Assembly: GCA_031290855.1 (NCBI GenBank)
Contig: JAISLM010000175.1
Coordinates: 1 to 7,667, forward strand
DNA: 7,667 nucleotides
Origin: Spirochaetaceae bacterium
GTDB taxonomy: Bacteria > Spirochaetota > Spirochaetia > Treponematales > Breznakiellaceae
Direction: 5' to 3'
Numbering within the stretch: the first letter of the stretch is position 1; each line of letters begins with the position of its first letter. The position numbers and the translations under genes were made by a program. The notes below the pieces were generated by a model that saw nothing but the letters and a program-made list of their open reading frames with translations, did not search any database and was not told where the DNA came from. Below, piece by piece: positions 1-5,381 of this stretch.

Positions 1-1
1 C

Positions 2-949
2 TGCTCGGCAGTCTTTAGCGGACTGACCGCAAACGGATCGACAGCGGCGACGACAACAACGCTGACGCTCAGCTTCGACAAGAGCGTCAGCGGTTTGGAC
101 GCTTCCAACATCACGATAGACACTTCCGGCAGTACCGCCGCCGTATCAAAAGGTACGCTTTCCGGCACGGGGACGAGCTACACCCTGCCGGTAACTGTAT
201 CCAGGGGCGGCGGCATAACGGTGTCGGTGTCCCCGCCGGAGGGCTACAACATCAGCGGTACGCAAACGGCTGCCTTGTACTGCACGGCAGCCTTTACCAT
301 GTTGACCGCAGACGGATCGACAACGGAAACAACAACAGAGTTGACACTGACCTTTGATAAATATATGGACGGCCTAAACGACGGTAACATTACCGTAAGC
401 CCCGGCAGCGCAGCCAAGAAAAACGGTCCGCTGACGAAAACGGCCACGATGGGCGTCTACACCCTGCCGGTAACGGTAACGGCGGGCGGCGGCATAACGG
501 TGTCGGTGTCCGCGCCGGGCGGCTACAGCATCAGCGGTACGCCGAAAACGACGACCGTGTACCTCGCGCCGGACAGCTTCCGCGGTACCTGGAGCAAGAC
601 CGCTTCGCCCTTATCCCTACAAATCGTCGTCAATGTCTTCCCGCTCGATACGGAAAATACGGTCGCATACAGCTCGGCGGGAAACGGCTGGGTCATCAGC
701 TATAACTCCGGCGGCGTCGCCTACATAAACAACGGCGACTCGGTAACGAAGGACGCCTACCCTAACGGTTTATCATTCACGGGCACCGTAACGGCCCATC
801 TGGGAAACGTGCCGATGCATCCCGAGCGACCGCCGGTTGGCTCAACATTCGCCTTTAACCTGTACCATTCCGTTGACGGGTCGGGCACAATAATCGGGTA
901 CTGGGGCGACACGGTCAACTACCCGCACGGCCTCATACTCAGCAAGTAA
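2..949 (+). CDS. 3' part of a repeat-containing surface/secreted protein (Ig-like repeats), 5' end outside window
   Basis: The reading frame is open from base 2 to a TAA at 947-949, so this is the C-terminal 315 residues of a longer protein; a TTG at 95 is internal, not a start. Two tandem units of 93 residues are visible. Each begins near an LTA(N/D)GST motif (bases 23 and 302), continues with a Thr-rich LTL(S/T)FDK strand and a GL..(S/G)NIT(I/V) segment, and ends in YTLPVTV...GGGITVSVS followed by GY.ISGT. This pattern resembles bacterial Ig-like (Big-type) repeats common in treponeme surface proteins, a resemblance from memory of the family. From about base 560 a non-repeated C-terminal domain starts with FRGTWS and runs to the stop; it is rich in Tyr, Gly and Asn and looks beta-stranded, but I do not recognise it. 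Cys residues occur at the repeat junctions. Function is unknown; an extracellular or cell-surface role is inferred. It converges on the lipoprotein gene at 1293-2960. Confidence 0.85.
   Translation, partial: CSAVFSGLTANGSTAATTTTLTLSFDKSVSGLDASNITIDTSGSTAAVSKGTLSGTGTSYTLPVTVSRGGGITVSVSPPEGYNISGTQTAALYCTAAFTMLTADGSTTETTTELTLTFDKYMDGLNDGNITVSPGSAAKKNGPLTKTATMGVYTLPVTVTAGGGITVSVSAPGGYSISGTPKTTTVYLAPDSFRGTWSKTASPLSLQIVVNVFPLDTENTVAYSSAGNGWVISYNSGGVAYINNGDSVTKDAYPNGLSFTGTVTAHLGNVPMHPERPPVGSTFAFNLYHSVDGSGTIIGYWGDTVNYPHGLILSK
23..559 (+). repeat. Two tandem 279-bp (93-codon) repeats inside the surface-protein gene
   Basis: The unit starting at 23 recurs at 302, exactly 279 bases later. The most similar part is the last third: the segment from 182 to about 262 and its partner from 461 to about 541 differ at only about nine positions. 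The first parts of the units are much more diverged. Uneven similarity within a coding repeat suggests local gene conversion or unequal recombination between units. The window probably begins in the tail of a further unit, since the Cys-containing junction just before base 23 matches the junction before 302. Confidence 0.8.
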
Positions 950-1104
950 AGCCCCGGCTAAACGCGGAGCGGAAATCCTTTATCATTTGAGGCTGTTCCA
1001 AAGGCGCGGTACCTGGAGACCGACACGGTATTCAAGCCCCCTTCTCTCCCGCGGCCCCGCACCCCCGGCGGGGAGGGAGCGCCGCGCTGCCTTCCCGGAC
1101 AAAC

Positions 1105-1135
1105 AAAACCCCCCGCGCCCATCGCGGGGGGTTTT
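1105..1135. terminator. Bidirectional Rho-independent terminator between convergent genes
   Basis: A perfect 13-bp stem (1105-1117 with 1123-1135) has a 5-base loop. It starts with AAAA and ends with TTTT, so each strand carries a U-run after the GC stem; on the minus strand the run continues as TTTTGTTTG. It lies between the 3' ends of the repeat protein (949) and the lipoprotein (1293) and can serve both. Confidence 0.75.
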
Positions 1136-1160
1136 ACGGCGTGACGGAGTCTAACGGACA

Positions 1161-1260
1161 CGCCGCCCCGGCCCGGCTTTCGCAAGCCGGGCCGGGGCGG
1201 CGGGCGTAACCCGCAAAGCGGGTTACGCCCGCCTCAAGCCGCTTGCGCGGCTTGAGGCGC
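1161..1260. repeat. Three tandem GC-rich perfect hairpins downstream of the lipoprotein gene
   Basis: Hairpin 1 is a 19-bp perfect stem (1161-1179 with 1184-1202) with loop TCGC. Hairpin 2 is a 16-bp perfect stem (1199-1214 with 1218-1233) with loop AAA, so its base overlaps hairpin 1. Hairpin 3 is at least 12 bp (1231-1242 with 1247-1258) with loop TTGC. None is followed by a clear U-run, so they are not classical terminators. They may be REP/BIME-like intergenic palindromes or 3'-end stabilisers of the lipoprotein mRNA; that part is inference. The rest of the 950-1292 gap, apart from the terminator at 1105-1135, shows no gene I would support. Confidence 0.8.
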
Positions 1261-1292
1261 CGGCTGTGGACGCCGCCGGCGGGCGGTGGGGC

Positions 1293-2960
1293 TTAGGATT
1301 TCGTCTTTATGCCTCTCTTGATATCAAAACCGGAGTCATCTTCCACAATCGTGTTGTCGCTGGCCGCGCCGGTGAAGCTGCCGACTTCAACGTTGCCTGC
1401 GTCACTTTCCGCTTTCACGACGACACTGTCACCGATTGCGAGGTCGTCTATATCCTTTTTGCTGCTGGTCGCCGTGCTTTTGGTGCTGTCAAGCAGGATT
1501 ACGCTGTTCGCGTCGGAAAGCGTGATGCCGGCGGTGTCGCCGTCCACCAGTGTTATGACGCTGGTGTTCGCGGTCGAAATGTCGACCGTCGCGGTCGTGA
1601 TCGTCAGCCCGGCCTTGACCTTGATGCCGGCGGTCGCGCCCGTCGCGAGTTTCGCTGCGGCAGCGGCGCCGGTGATGCTGAGCGCGTTTCCAGCCTGAGC
1701 CAGCGTGACGACATCGCCTGTGGCGGTGAACGTGTTGGTAGCCGCCGCCCCGCCGATTAGAGCCGTGGCCGCCGTGCCGTCGTCATTGCCGAAAGCCGCG
1801 GCGGCGTCACTGCCGAGCGTAAGCTTGTCGGTTTCGATGAGCGCCGCCGCTCCGCTTGCCTTCCACGAGCCCGCGCCGAGCGCGAGCTTCCCGGCCGTCA
1901 GCGTCTTGCCAGTGTCCACGGCCAGCGTCGAAGCCGCCGGCACTTCAAGCTTGCCGCTGGTAAGCGTGAGGTTCTGCGCGCCCAGCGTGATCTTCTTGTT
2001 CGCGGTGTCCGGCGTGAGGGTCGCGCCGTCAGCAGCCGGTGTCAGCACGACGTCCGCGCCGGAAGCCGAGAGAACGGTGTTAGAGCCGGCCTTGACGGAC
2101 TTGTCGCTCTTAAGCGTGACCGCGCCGTTCAGCGTGAGTACCGCCGCATCAGCGCTCAGCGTTACGTCATCGTTAAAGGTCGCCGCCCCGTCGAAGGTCG
2201 CCGCCCCGCCGAACGTGGCCGCGCCGACAACGTCAAGCGTCGTTGCGCTAAGGGCTTCCGTGAAAGTCGCGGTTCCGCCGACCTTCAGGGCGCCGCCTGT
2301 GGTGGGTGTCTTGGTGGCGGTCAGGTCGCCGGTAATAATCCAGTTGACGCCTAGCCCCTGCGTCTCGCTTACCGTGACGTTACCCTTGACGGCAATTGTC
2401 GGCGTCCCTGAAAGCGCCGACTTCAGGGTAAGGTCGCCTATGACGTAGAGGTCGGTTAGGGCGGCAAGCTTGGAGATGGCAAGCTCGTCATCTCCCGCGC
2501 CGATAGTCAGGCCGCCCTTCACCGCAACATAAGTGTCGGTACTTTCAATATCGCCGATCGCCTTGTAAAAAACCGTGCCGGACGGCACCTTGCCCGCCAG
2601 GTCGCTAGGCGCGATTACCGTGCCGGAGCTTGAAATCTTGCCGTCCCCCGCGACGGAGCCGGCGTCTTCCAGAACCAGGGTGGCGTTGGCACCCACGGTA
2701 AACGCGGCATCGCCGACCAGCTTTACGCCCCGGCCAGCCGGCACGATGACAAAGTCGTTAGTCTGGGTAACGCCCGCGAACACAACCGGGGCGCCGCTGT
2801 CAAGCGCGTCCTGTATGCCCTCGCCGGTCAGGTTTCCCGACAGGTAGATTGTGCCCGCCGCGCCCGCCGAACCGTCGGTGGGGCTTTCGCAGCCGGTAAG
2901 AATAAATGCCGCGCCAAACAAAGCGGCGGCAAACCCTAAAATTAGACCCTGTTTTTTCAT
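1293..2960 (-). CDS. Low-complexity surface lipoprotein, probable beta-helix/adhesin-like
   Basis: A 555-residue protein with a lipoprotein signal peptide: basic MKK, a hydrophobic stretch through about residue 21, then lipobox LTGC with Cys24 as the predicted lipidation site. I see no other Cys. The mature part is dominated by Ala, Thr, Val, Gly, Leu, Asp and Ser, with repeated short strands of the type LTLxxGxLxxxAxSTL and a GAATF triplet, as in parallel beta-helix or adhesin-like passenger sequences. No catalytic motif is visible. The start is fixed by the signal peptide and by a GGAGGA ribosome site at 2965-2970. Long open frames on the opposite strand here are codon-bias shadows. A long leader (about 170 bases) and a promoter interrupted by poly-C lie upstream, suggesting variable expression. 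The likely location is a membrane surface or the periplasm; the function is unknown. Confidence 0.85.
   Translation of the reverse strand: MKKQGLILGFAAALFGAAFILTGCESPTDGSAGAAGTIYLSGNLTGEGIQDALDSGAPVVFAGVTQTNDFVIVPAGRGVKLVGDAAFTVGANATLVLEDAGSVAGDGKISSSGTVIAPSDLAGKVPSGTVFYKAIGDIESTDTYVAVKGGLTIGAGDDELAISKLAALTDLYVIGDLTLKSALSGTPTIAVKGNVTVSETQGLGVNWIITGDLTATKTPTTGGALKVGGTATFTEALSATTLDVVGAATFGGAATFDGAATFNDDVTLSADAAVLTLNGAVTLKSDKSVKAGSNTVLSASGADVVLTPAADGATLTPDTANKKITLGAQNLTLTSGKLEVPAASTLAVDTGKTLTAGKLALGAGSWKASGAAALIETDKLTLGSDAAAAFGNDDGTAATALIGGAAATNTFTATGDVVTLAQAGNALSITGAAAAAKLATGATAGIKVKAGLTITTATVDISTANTSVITLVDGDTAGITLSDANSVILLDSTKSTATSSKKDIDDLAIGDSVVVKAESDAGNVEVGSFTGAASDNTIVEDDSGFDIKRGIKTKS
2175..2228 (-). 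repeat. 18-bp minisatellite (3 units) in the lipoprotein gene
   Basis: Three consecutive 18-base units (2175-2192, 2193-2210, 2211-2228) encode six-residue GAATF-type repeats. Units one and two differ at two positions; the third is more diverged. Unit gain or loss would keep the reading frame and alter the length of the surface protein. Confidence 0.75.
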
Positions 2961-2982
2961 AGAGTCCTCCTAAAAAATTGTT

Positions 2983-3120
2983 CGTCCGGGCCAGGCCTGG
3001 ACGTGTACAAAAAAGTAGGTGAGCGTATTGAAAAGCCCGGCCTTTCGTGGCAGGATTCATACGCTTACACGAGCCCCGGTCCGGCGTCTTCCCGCCAGGA
3101 AATTCCGCCGCTCCGGGGCT
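2983..3120 (-). other. Structured leader: three hairpins between the lipoprotein promoter and its start codon
   Basis: Hairpin a pairs 2983-2992 with 2994-3003 (10 bp, one imperfect pair). Hairpin b pairs 3019-3028 with 3059-3068 (10 bp, one imperfect pair). Hairpin c pairs 3072-3079 with 3113-3120 and, after a symmetric 2x2 internal loop, 3082-3086 with 3106-3110. If transcribed from the TATAAT box at 3141-3146, these form the leader of the lipoprotein mRNA. The imperfect pairs in a and b are G-U on the plus strand but A-C on the minus strand, and hairpin c is followed by TTCTCTTTTG on the plus strand. An opposite-strand small RNA ending near 3130 is therefore equally possible. I compared it by eye with cobalamin, TPP, FMN and c-di-GMP riboswitches and with SRP RNA and recognised none. 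Confidence 0.45.
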
Positions 3121-3140
3121 TTCTCTTTTGTATATACTAC

Positions 3141-3173
3141 ATTATAGCACGGGGGGGGGGGGGGGGGCATCAA
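3141..3173 (-). promoter_or_regulatory. Putative phase-variable promoter of the lipoprotein gene
   Basis: On the minus strand a perfect TATAAT -10 box (3141-3146) is preceded, 21 bases away, by TTGATG (3168-3173), matching TTGACA at four of six positions. The 21-base spacer consists of 17 consecutive Cs plus GTGC. A-rich tracts at about 3178-3213 upstream of the -35 resemble an UP element. The usual spacing for a sigma-70 promoter is about 17, so the present state is predicted to be weak. Loss of about four Cs would restore optimal spacing. Confidence 0.6.
3151..3167. repeat. Homopolymer G17 (C17 on minus strand)
   Basis: Seventeen uninterrupted Gs on the plus strand. Tracts of this length are prone to slipped-strand mispairing, and this one lies exactly between promoter elements. 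The exact count may also be affected by sequencing or assembly error, since long G runs are hard to read. Confidence 0.9.
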
Positions 3174-3186
3174 GTTAATCTACAGA

Positions 3187-3423
3187 TTTTTTAAGTTTTT
3201 TCAAAAAAAAATTCTTGGGGCATTTTGACACGGTAAACGGGGGGAGGGCCGGAAGCAGGGCGGCGGGATAAGGCGGGAGGCTTCCGGGGCGGGGGCCGGT
3301 GGGAGCCTCCCCCAGAAGCCGCCATCCCCCGGCAGACTCGGCAGCCCTCTCCTCACTGTTCATCGCTCTAAATCATTACGGGGTAACGATTTAAGTCGGG
3401 ATGGGGTCAGACCCCTACGCCTG
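3187..3423. repeat. Tandem structured repeat, copy A (about 237 bp)
   Basis: The unit begins with T-rich then A-rich tracts and the block CATTTTGACACGGTAAACGG. It continues with a GC-rich core that can form two mutually exclusive stems: 3275-3282 with 3304-3311 (perfect here), or 3279-3288 with 3311-3320 (one imperfect pair here). Then come a 10-bp hairpin (3370-3379 with 3383-3392, loop GGG) and the inverted motif GGGGTCAGACCCC (3403-3415), before CTGTTTTTTT. A minus-strand open frame of about 62 codons crosses it, but without a convincing ribosome site. It looks like a non-coding, perhaps dispersed, repeat. Confidence 0.8.
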
Positions 3424-3668
3424 TTTTTTTAAGTTTTTCAAAAAAAATCCGGGGCATTTTGACACGGTAAACGGTGGGAGGGCCGGAAGCAGGGCGGCGG
3501 GATAAGGCGGGAGGCTTCCGGGGCGGGGGCCGGCGGGAGCCTCCTCCCGGAAGCCGCCATCCCCCGGCAGACTCGGCACACACACTCTCTCACCCCTCAT
3601 TGTTCATCGCTCTAAATCATTACCGGGAAACAATTTAAGTCGGGATGGGGTCAGACCCCTACGCCTGT
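3424..3668. repeat. Tandem structured repeat, copy B (about 245 bp)
   Basis: This is the second copy, directly abutting copy A. It is offset by 234 bases through the core and 244 bases in the distal third, because of a 10-base length difference after ACTCGGC where B carries ACACACAC. The long alternative stem is perfect here (3513-3522 with 3546-3555), while the shorter competing stem has one imperfect pair, the reverse of copy A. The hairpin matching 3370-3392 is degraded. The inverted motif GGGGTCAGACCCC recurs at 3647-3659. It ends just before the cobT promoter region. Confidence 0.8.
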
Positions 3669-3705
3669 TTTTTTCCCGGATGAATTGCGGGTACGGACAA
3701 ACCGC

Positions 3706-3734
3706 TTGCCTTACTGCGGGCAATAAGTGATAAT
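3706..3734 (+). promoter_or_regulatory. Sigma-70-type promoter of cobT
   Basis: TTGCCT (3706-3711), a 17-base spacer and GATAAT (3729-3734) make a good housekeeping promoter. It lies about 30 bases upstream of the cobT start and just downstream of repeat copy B. Confidence 0.65.
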
Positions 3735-3748
3735 CTAACAATTATCAC
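3727..3748. promoter_or_regulatory. Operator-like palindrome over the cobT -10 and start site
   Basis: GTGATAAT (3727-3734) and ATTATCAC (3741-3748) are perfect 8-base inverted arms around a 6-base centre. The left arm contains the -10 box, and the centre and right arm cover the expected transcription start. This position fits a dimeric repressor site. I do not recognise the regulator, and no cobalamin riboswitch is visible in the short leader. Confidence 0.5.
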
Positions 3749-3765
3749 GACAAGGAGCAATTTTT

Positions 3766-4815
3766 ATGGAAGAAAAAAAAGTACTGGAGCGGATGCAGGC
3801 GCATCTGGACAACCTTACCAAGCCGCGCGGCAGCCTGGGGAAGCTTGAGGAGTTCTGTATGAAGATGGCGGCGATTCAGGGGAAGGCGCCGCCCAAAATC
3901 GAAAAGAAGGGCGTCTATGTCTTCGGCGGCGACCACGGGATCGCGGAGGAGGGCGTTTCCCTTTACCCCAAGGAGGTCAGCTTTCAGATGGCGATGAATA
4001 TGCTGTCGGGCGGCGCGGGTATCAACGCGCTTTCGGACGCTACCGGCTGGGAAGTGGTCTTCGTGGACAGCGGGATCGACTGGGACTTTCCGCCGGACGA
4101 CGCGCTGAACGCGAAAAACCGCCTTGTCAGGGCGAAGGTTTCCCGCGGCAGCAGGAATTTTTGCAAGGAAAGCGCGATGACCGAGGAGGAAACCGCCGAC
4201 GCCCTCAAGAAAGGCCGGGAACTGGCGGAGGACGCGGCAAAGCGGGGTTACGACATGGTGGCCGTCGGAGATATGGGTATCGGTAACACGAGTACGGCGG
4301 CGGCCCTGCTGATAGCGGCGGGCATGGACGCGGACGCGATAATCGACAGGGGCACCGGCCTGGACGACAAGCAGCTTGCCTTAAAGAAGCGCCGGATCAA
4401 GGAGGGCGTGATAGCGAGGCGTCCGGTGAAAAACGCCGATTCGATCTTGCAGGAGCTTGGCGCTCCCGACCTCGCGATGATGGCGGGCTTAATCCTGGGG
4501 CTGGAGGGCCGCGGCATTGCCTGCGTGCTGGACGGCTTCCCGGTCAGCGCGGCGGCTTACATGGCGTACATGAAGAATCCGAAGATCACGGATTACCTGT
4601 TTGCGGGACACCTTTCAAAGGTCTCCGGTCACAAGGTCGTGCTGTCCGCACTAAATCTTGCCCCCATCGTAAGCCTGGAAATGCACCTCGGAGAGGGGAC
4701 GGGCGCGGTGATCGGCGGCTTCATCGTACAGCTCGCGCTGGCCTGCTCTCTCAACATGGCAAGTTTCGACAGCGTGGACGTGTCCGGCAAGGATGTCAAG
4801 GAACAAAAGTACTAA
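3766..4815 (+). CDS. cobT: Nicotinate-nucleotide-dimethylbenzimidazole phosphoribosyltransferase
   Basis: CobT transfers phosphoribose from nicotinate mononucleotide to 5,6-dimethylbenzimidazole or a related base, giving the alpha-ribotide used for the lower ligand of cobalamin. It is a cytosolic enzyme. The 349-residue length matches the family. Family motifs in order: KPRGSLG (19-25) near the N-terminus, FGGDHGI (53-59), GDMGIGNTSTA (168-178) of the nucleotide-binding core, and LGEGTGA near the C-terminus, whose Glu (about residue 310) corresponds to the catalytic glutamate of the Salmonella enzyme. The ATG is preceded by AAGGAG at 3752-3757, 8 bases upstream. The gene stands alone, with its own promoter, palindromic operator candidate and terminator; no other cobalamin gene is in the window. 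The last codons are followed by a terminator shared with groES. A base-activating role in corrinoid salvage or remodelling is likely, but the pathway cannot be judged from this window. Confidence 0.96.
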   Translation: MEEKKVLERMQAHLDNLTKPRGSLGKLEEFCMKMAAIQGKAPPKIEKKGVYVFGGDHGIAEEGVSLYPKEVSFQMAMNMLSGGAGINALSDATGWEVVFVDSGIDWDFPPDDALNAKNRLVRAKVSRGSRNFCKESAMTEEETADALKKGRELAEDAAKRGYDMVAVGDMGIGNTSTAAALLIAAGMDADAIIDRGTGLDDKQLALKKRRIKEGVIARRPVKNADSILQELGAPDLAMMAGLILGLEGRGIACVLDGFPVSAAAYMAYMKNPKITDYLFAGHLSKVSGHKVVLSALNLAPIVSLEMHLGEGTGAVIGGFIVQLALACSLNMASFDSVDVSGKDVKEQKY

Positions 4816-4857
4816 TGGGAAGATCGCTTGAGGCCGGGCCGGCGTATCAACTCAGGA

Positions 4858-4905
4858 AAAAAGAACTGCCCGCCGCGGGTTCGCCTGCGGCGGGCAGTTC
4901 TTTTT
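4858..4905. terminator. Bidirectional terminator shared by cobT and groES
   Basis: A perfect 19-bp stem (4858-4876 with 4887-4905), including the flanking A-run and T-run, is extended inward by G-U and two G-C pairs to a UUCG tetraloop (4880-4883). U-runs follow the GC stem on both strands, as expected between two convergent genes. Confidence 0.9.
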
Positions 4906-4922
4906 AAACTACAGGCGGCCGC

Positions 4923-5195
4923 CTATTCTATGACGGCGACTATGTCCGCCATTTTCACGATAAGGTGTTCTACACCGTCCAGCTTAACCTGAGTGCCCGC
5001 ATACTTGTCGTACATCACTTTCTGCCCGGGCGACACCGTAACCTTTTCTTTCTCTGTTCCGGGGCCTACAGAGACCACCGTTCCGGTTTGGGTCTTCTCT
5101 TGAGCGGTATCGGGAATGATTATCCCGCCCGCGCTTTTAGTCTCCGCCTTCTCAACCTTAACAAGAACGCGATCAGACAAGGGTTTAATAGCCAT
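4923..5195 (-). CDS. groES: Co-chaperonin GroES (Hsp10)
   Basis: GroES caps the GroEL folding chamber in the cytosol as a heptameric lid. The 90-residue product starts MAIKPLSDRVLVK, the canonical N-terminus. It contains the mobile loop around residues 17-32 with the hydrophobic GGIII segment that contacts GroEL, the GTVVSVGPG strand, and a family-typical C-terminus (VKMADIVAVIE). The frame stays open to an ATG at 5246, but the start at 5195 is chosen because of homology and a GGAGG ribosome site at 5201-5205. The gene is monocistronic here: groEL is not downstream, where the convergent cobT lies. To my memory T. pallidum also keeps groES and groEL apart. No CIRCE (HrcA) inverted repeat is seen in front of it. 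Confidence 0.96.
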   Translation of the reverse strand: MAIKPLSDRVLVKVEKAETKSAGGIIIPDTAQEKTQTGTVVSVGPGTEKEKVTVSPGQKVMYDKYAGTQVKLDGVEHLIVKMADIVAVIE

Positions 5196-5236
5196 AGCTA
5201 CCTCCATATTATAAATGATTTGATTTTTATAGTAGA

Positions 5237-5265
5237 AATGTATCAAGAATTTTTGATAGTGTCAA
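5237..5265 (-). promoter_or_regulatory. Sigma-70-type promoter of groES
   Basis: On the minus strand a perfect TTGACA (5260-5265) is followed after 17 bases by TACATT (5237-5242, four of six matches to TATAAT). It lies about 42 bases upstream of the groES start codon, in an AT-rich stretch, and gives groES its own transcript independent of truB. Confidence 0.7.
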
Positions 5266-5381
5266 TTATGCCGGTAAGCGGGGTGCGCCAACTTGGCCCG
5301 ATCAGCAGTTAACCTGGGCAGACGGTGTATTGCCGGTAGAGGCGGGGAAAGATGTTGGGCTTGCTCCCGTACGGCGGCGAG

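Noticed and set aside
958..1185. Minus-strand 75-codon open frame in the gap after the repeat protein
   Set aside because: It runs through the terminator and a perfect hairpin, is Arg/Gly/Pro-rich as random GC-rich DNA would be, and has no recognisable feature.
1266..2847. Several long plus-strand open frames (up to 247 codons) opposite the lipoprotein gene
   Set aside because: They are Ala/Val/Ser-rich mirror frames of a GC-rich, Ala/Thr-rich gene. They have no ribosome sites or recognisable domains, while the opposite strand has a clear signal peptide and ribosome site.
2983..3130. Cobalamin riboswitch near cobT
   Set aside because: No B12-box-like conserved segment is visible on either strand, and on the plus strand the region is over 600 bases from cobT with two repeats and a separate promoter in between.
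3175..3600. Two minus-strand open frames of 61-62 codons, one per tandem repeat copy, sharing a stretch around PPYPAALLPALPP
   Set aside because: Their start codons are not at homologous positions and no good ribosome site precedes either. The shared part follows from the duplicated DNA. The frame-preserving 3-base length difference is mildly suggestive, but not enough to call genes.
5196..5246. N-terminal extension of GroES (17 extra residues)
   Set aside because: The extension is AT-rich leader sequence containing the GGAGG ribosome site and lies next to the -10 box; family alignment from memory starts at MAIKPL.
5266..5381. Terminator for truB in the gap before groES
   Set aside because: I looked for an inverted repeat with a U-run on the minus strand and found none; the two GCCGGTA copies there are direct, not inverted.
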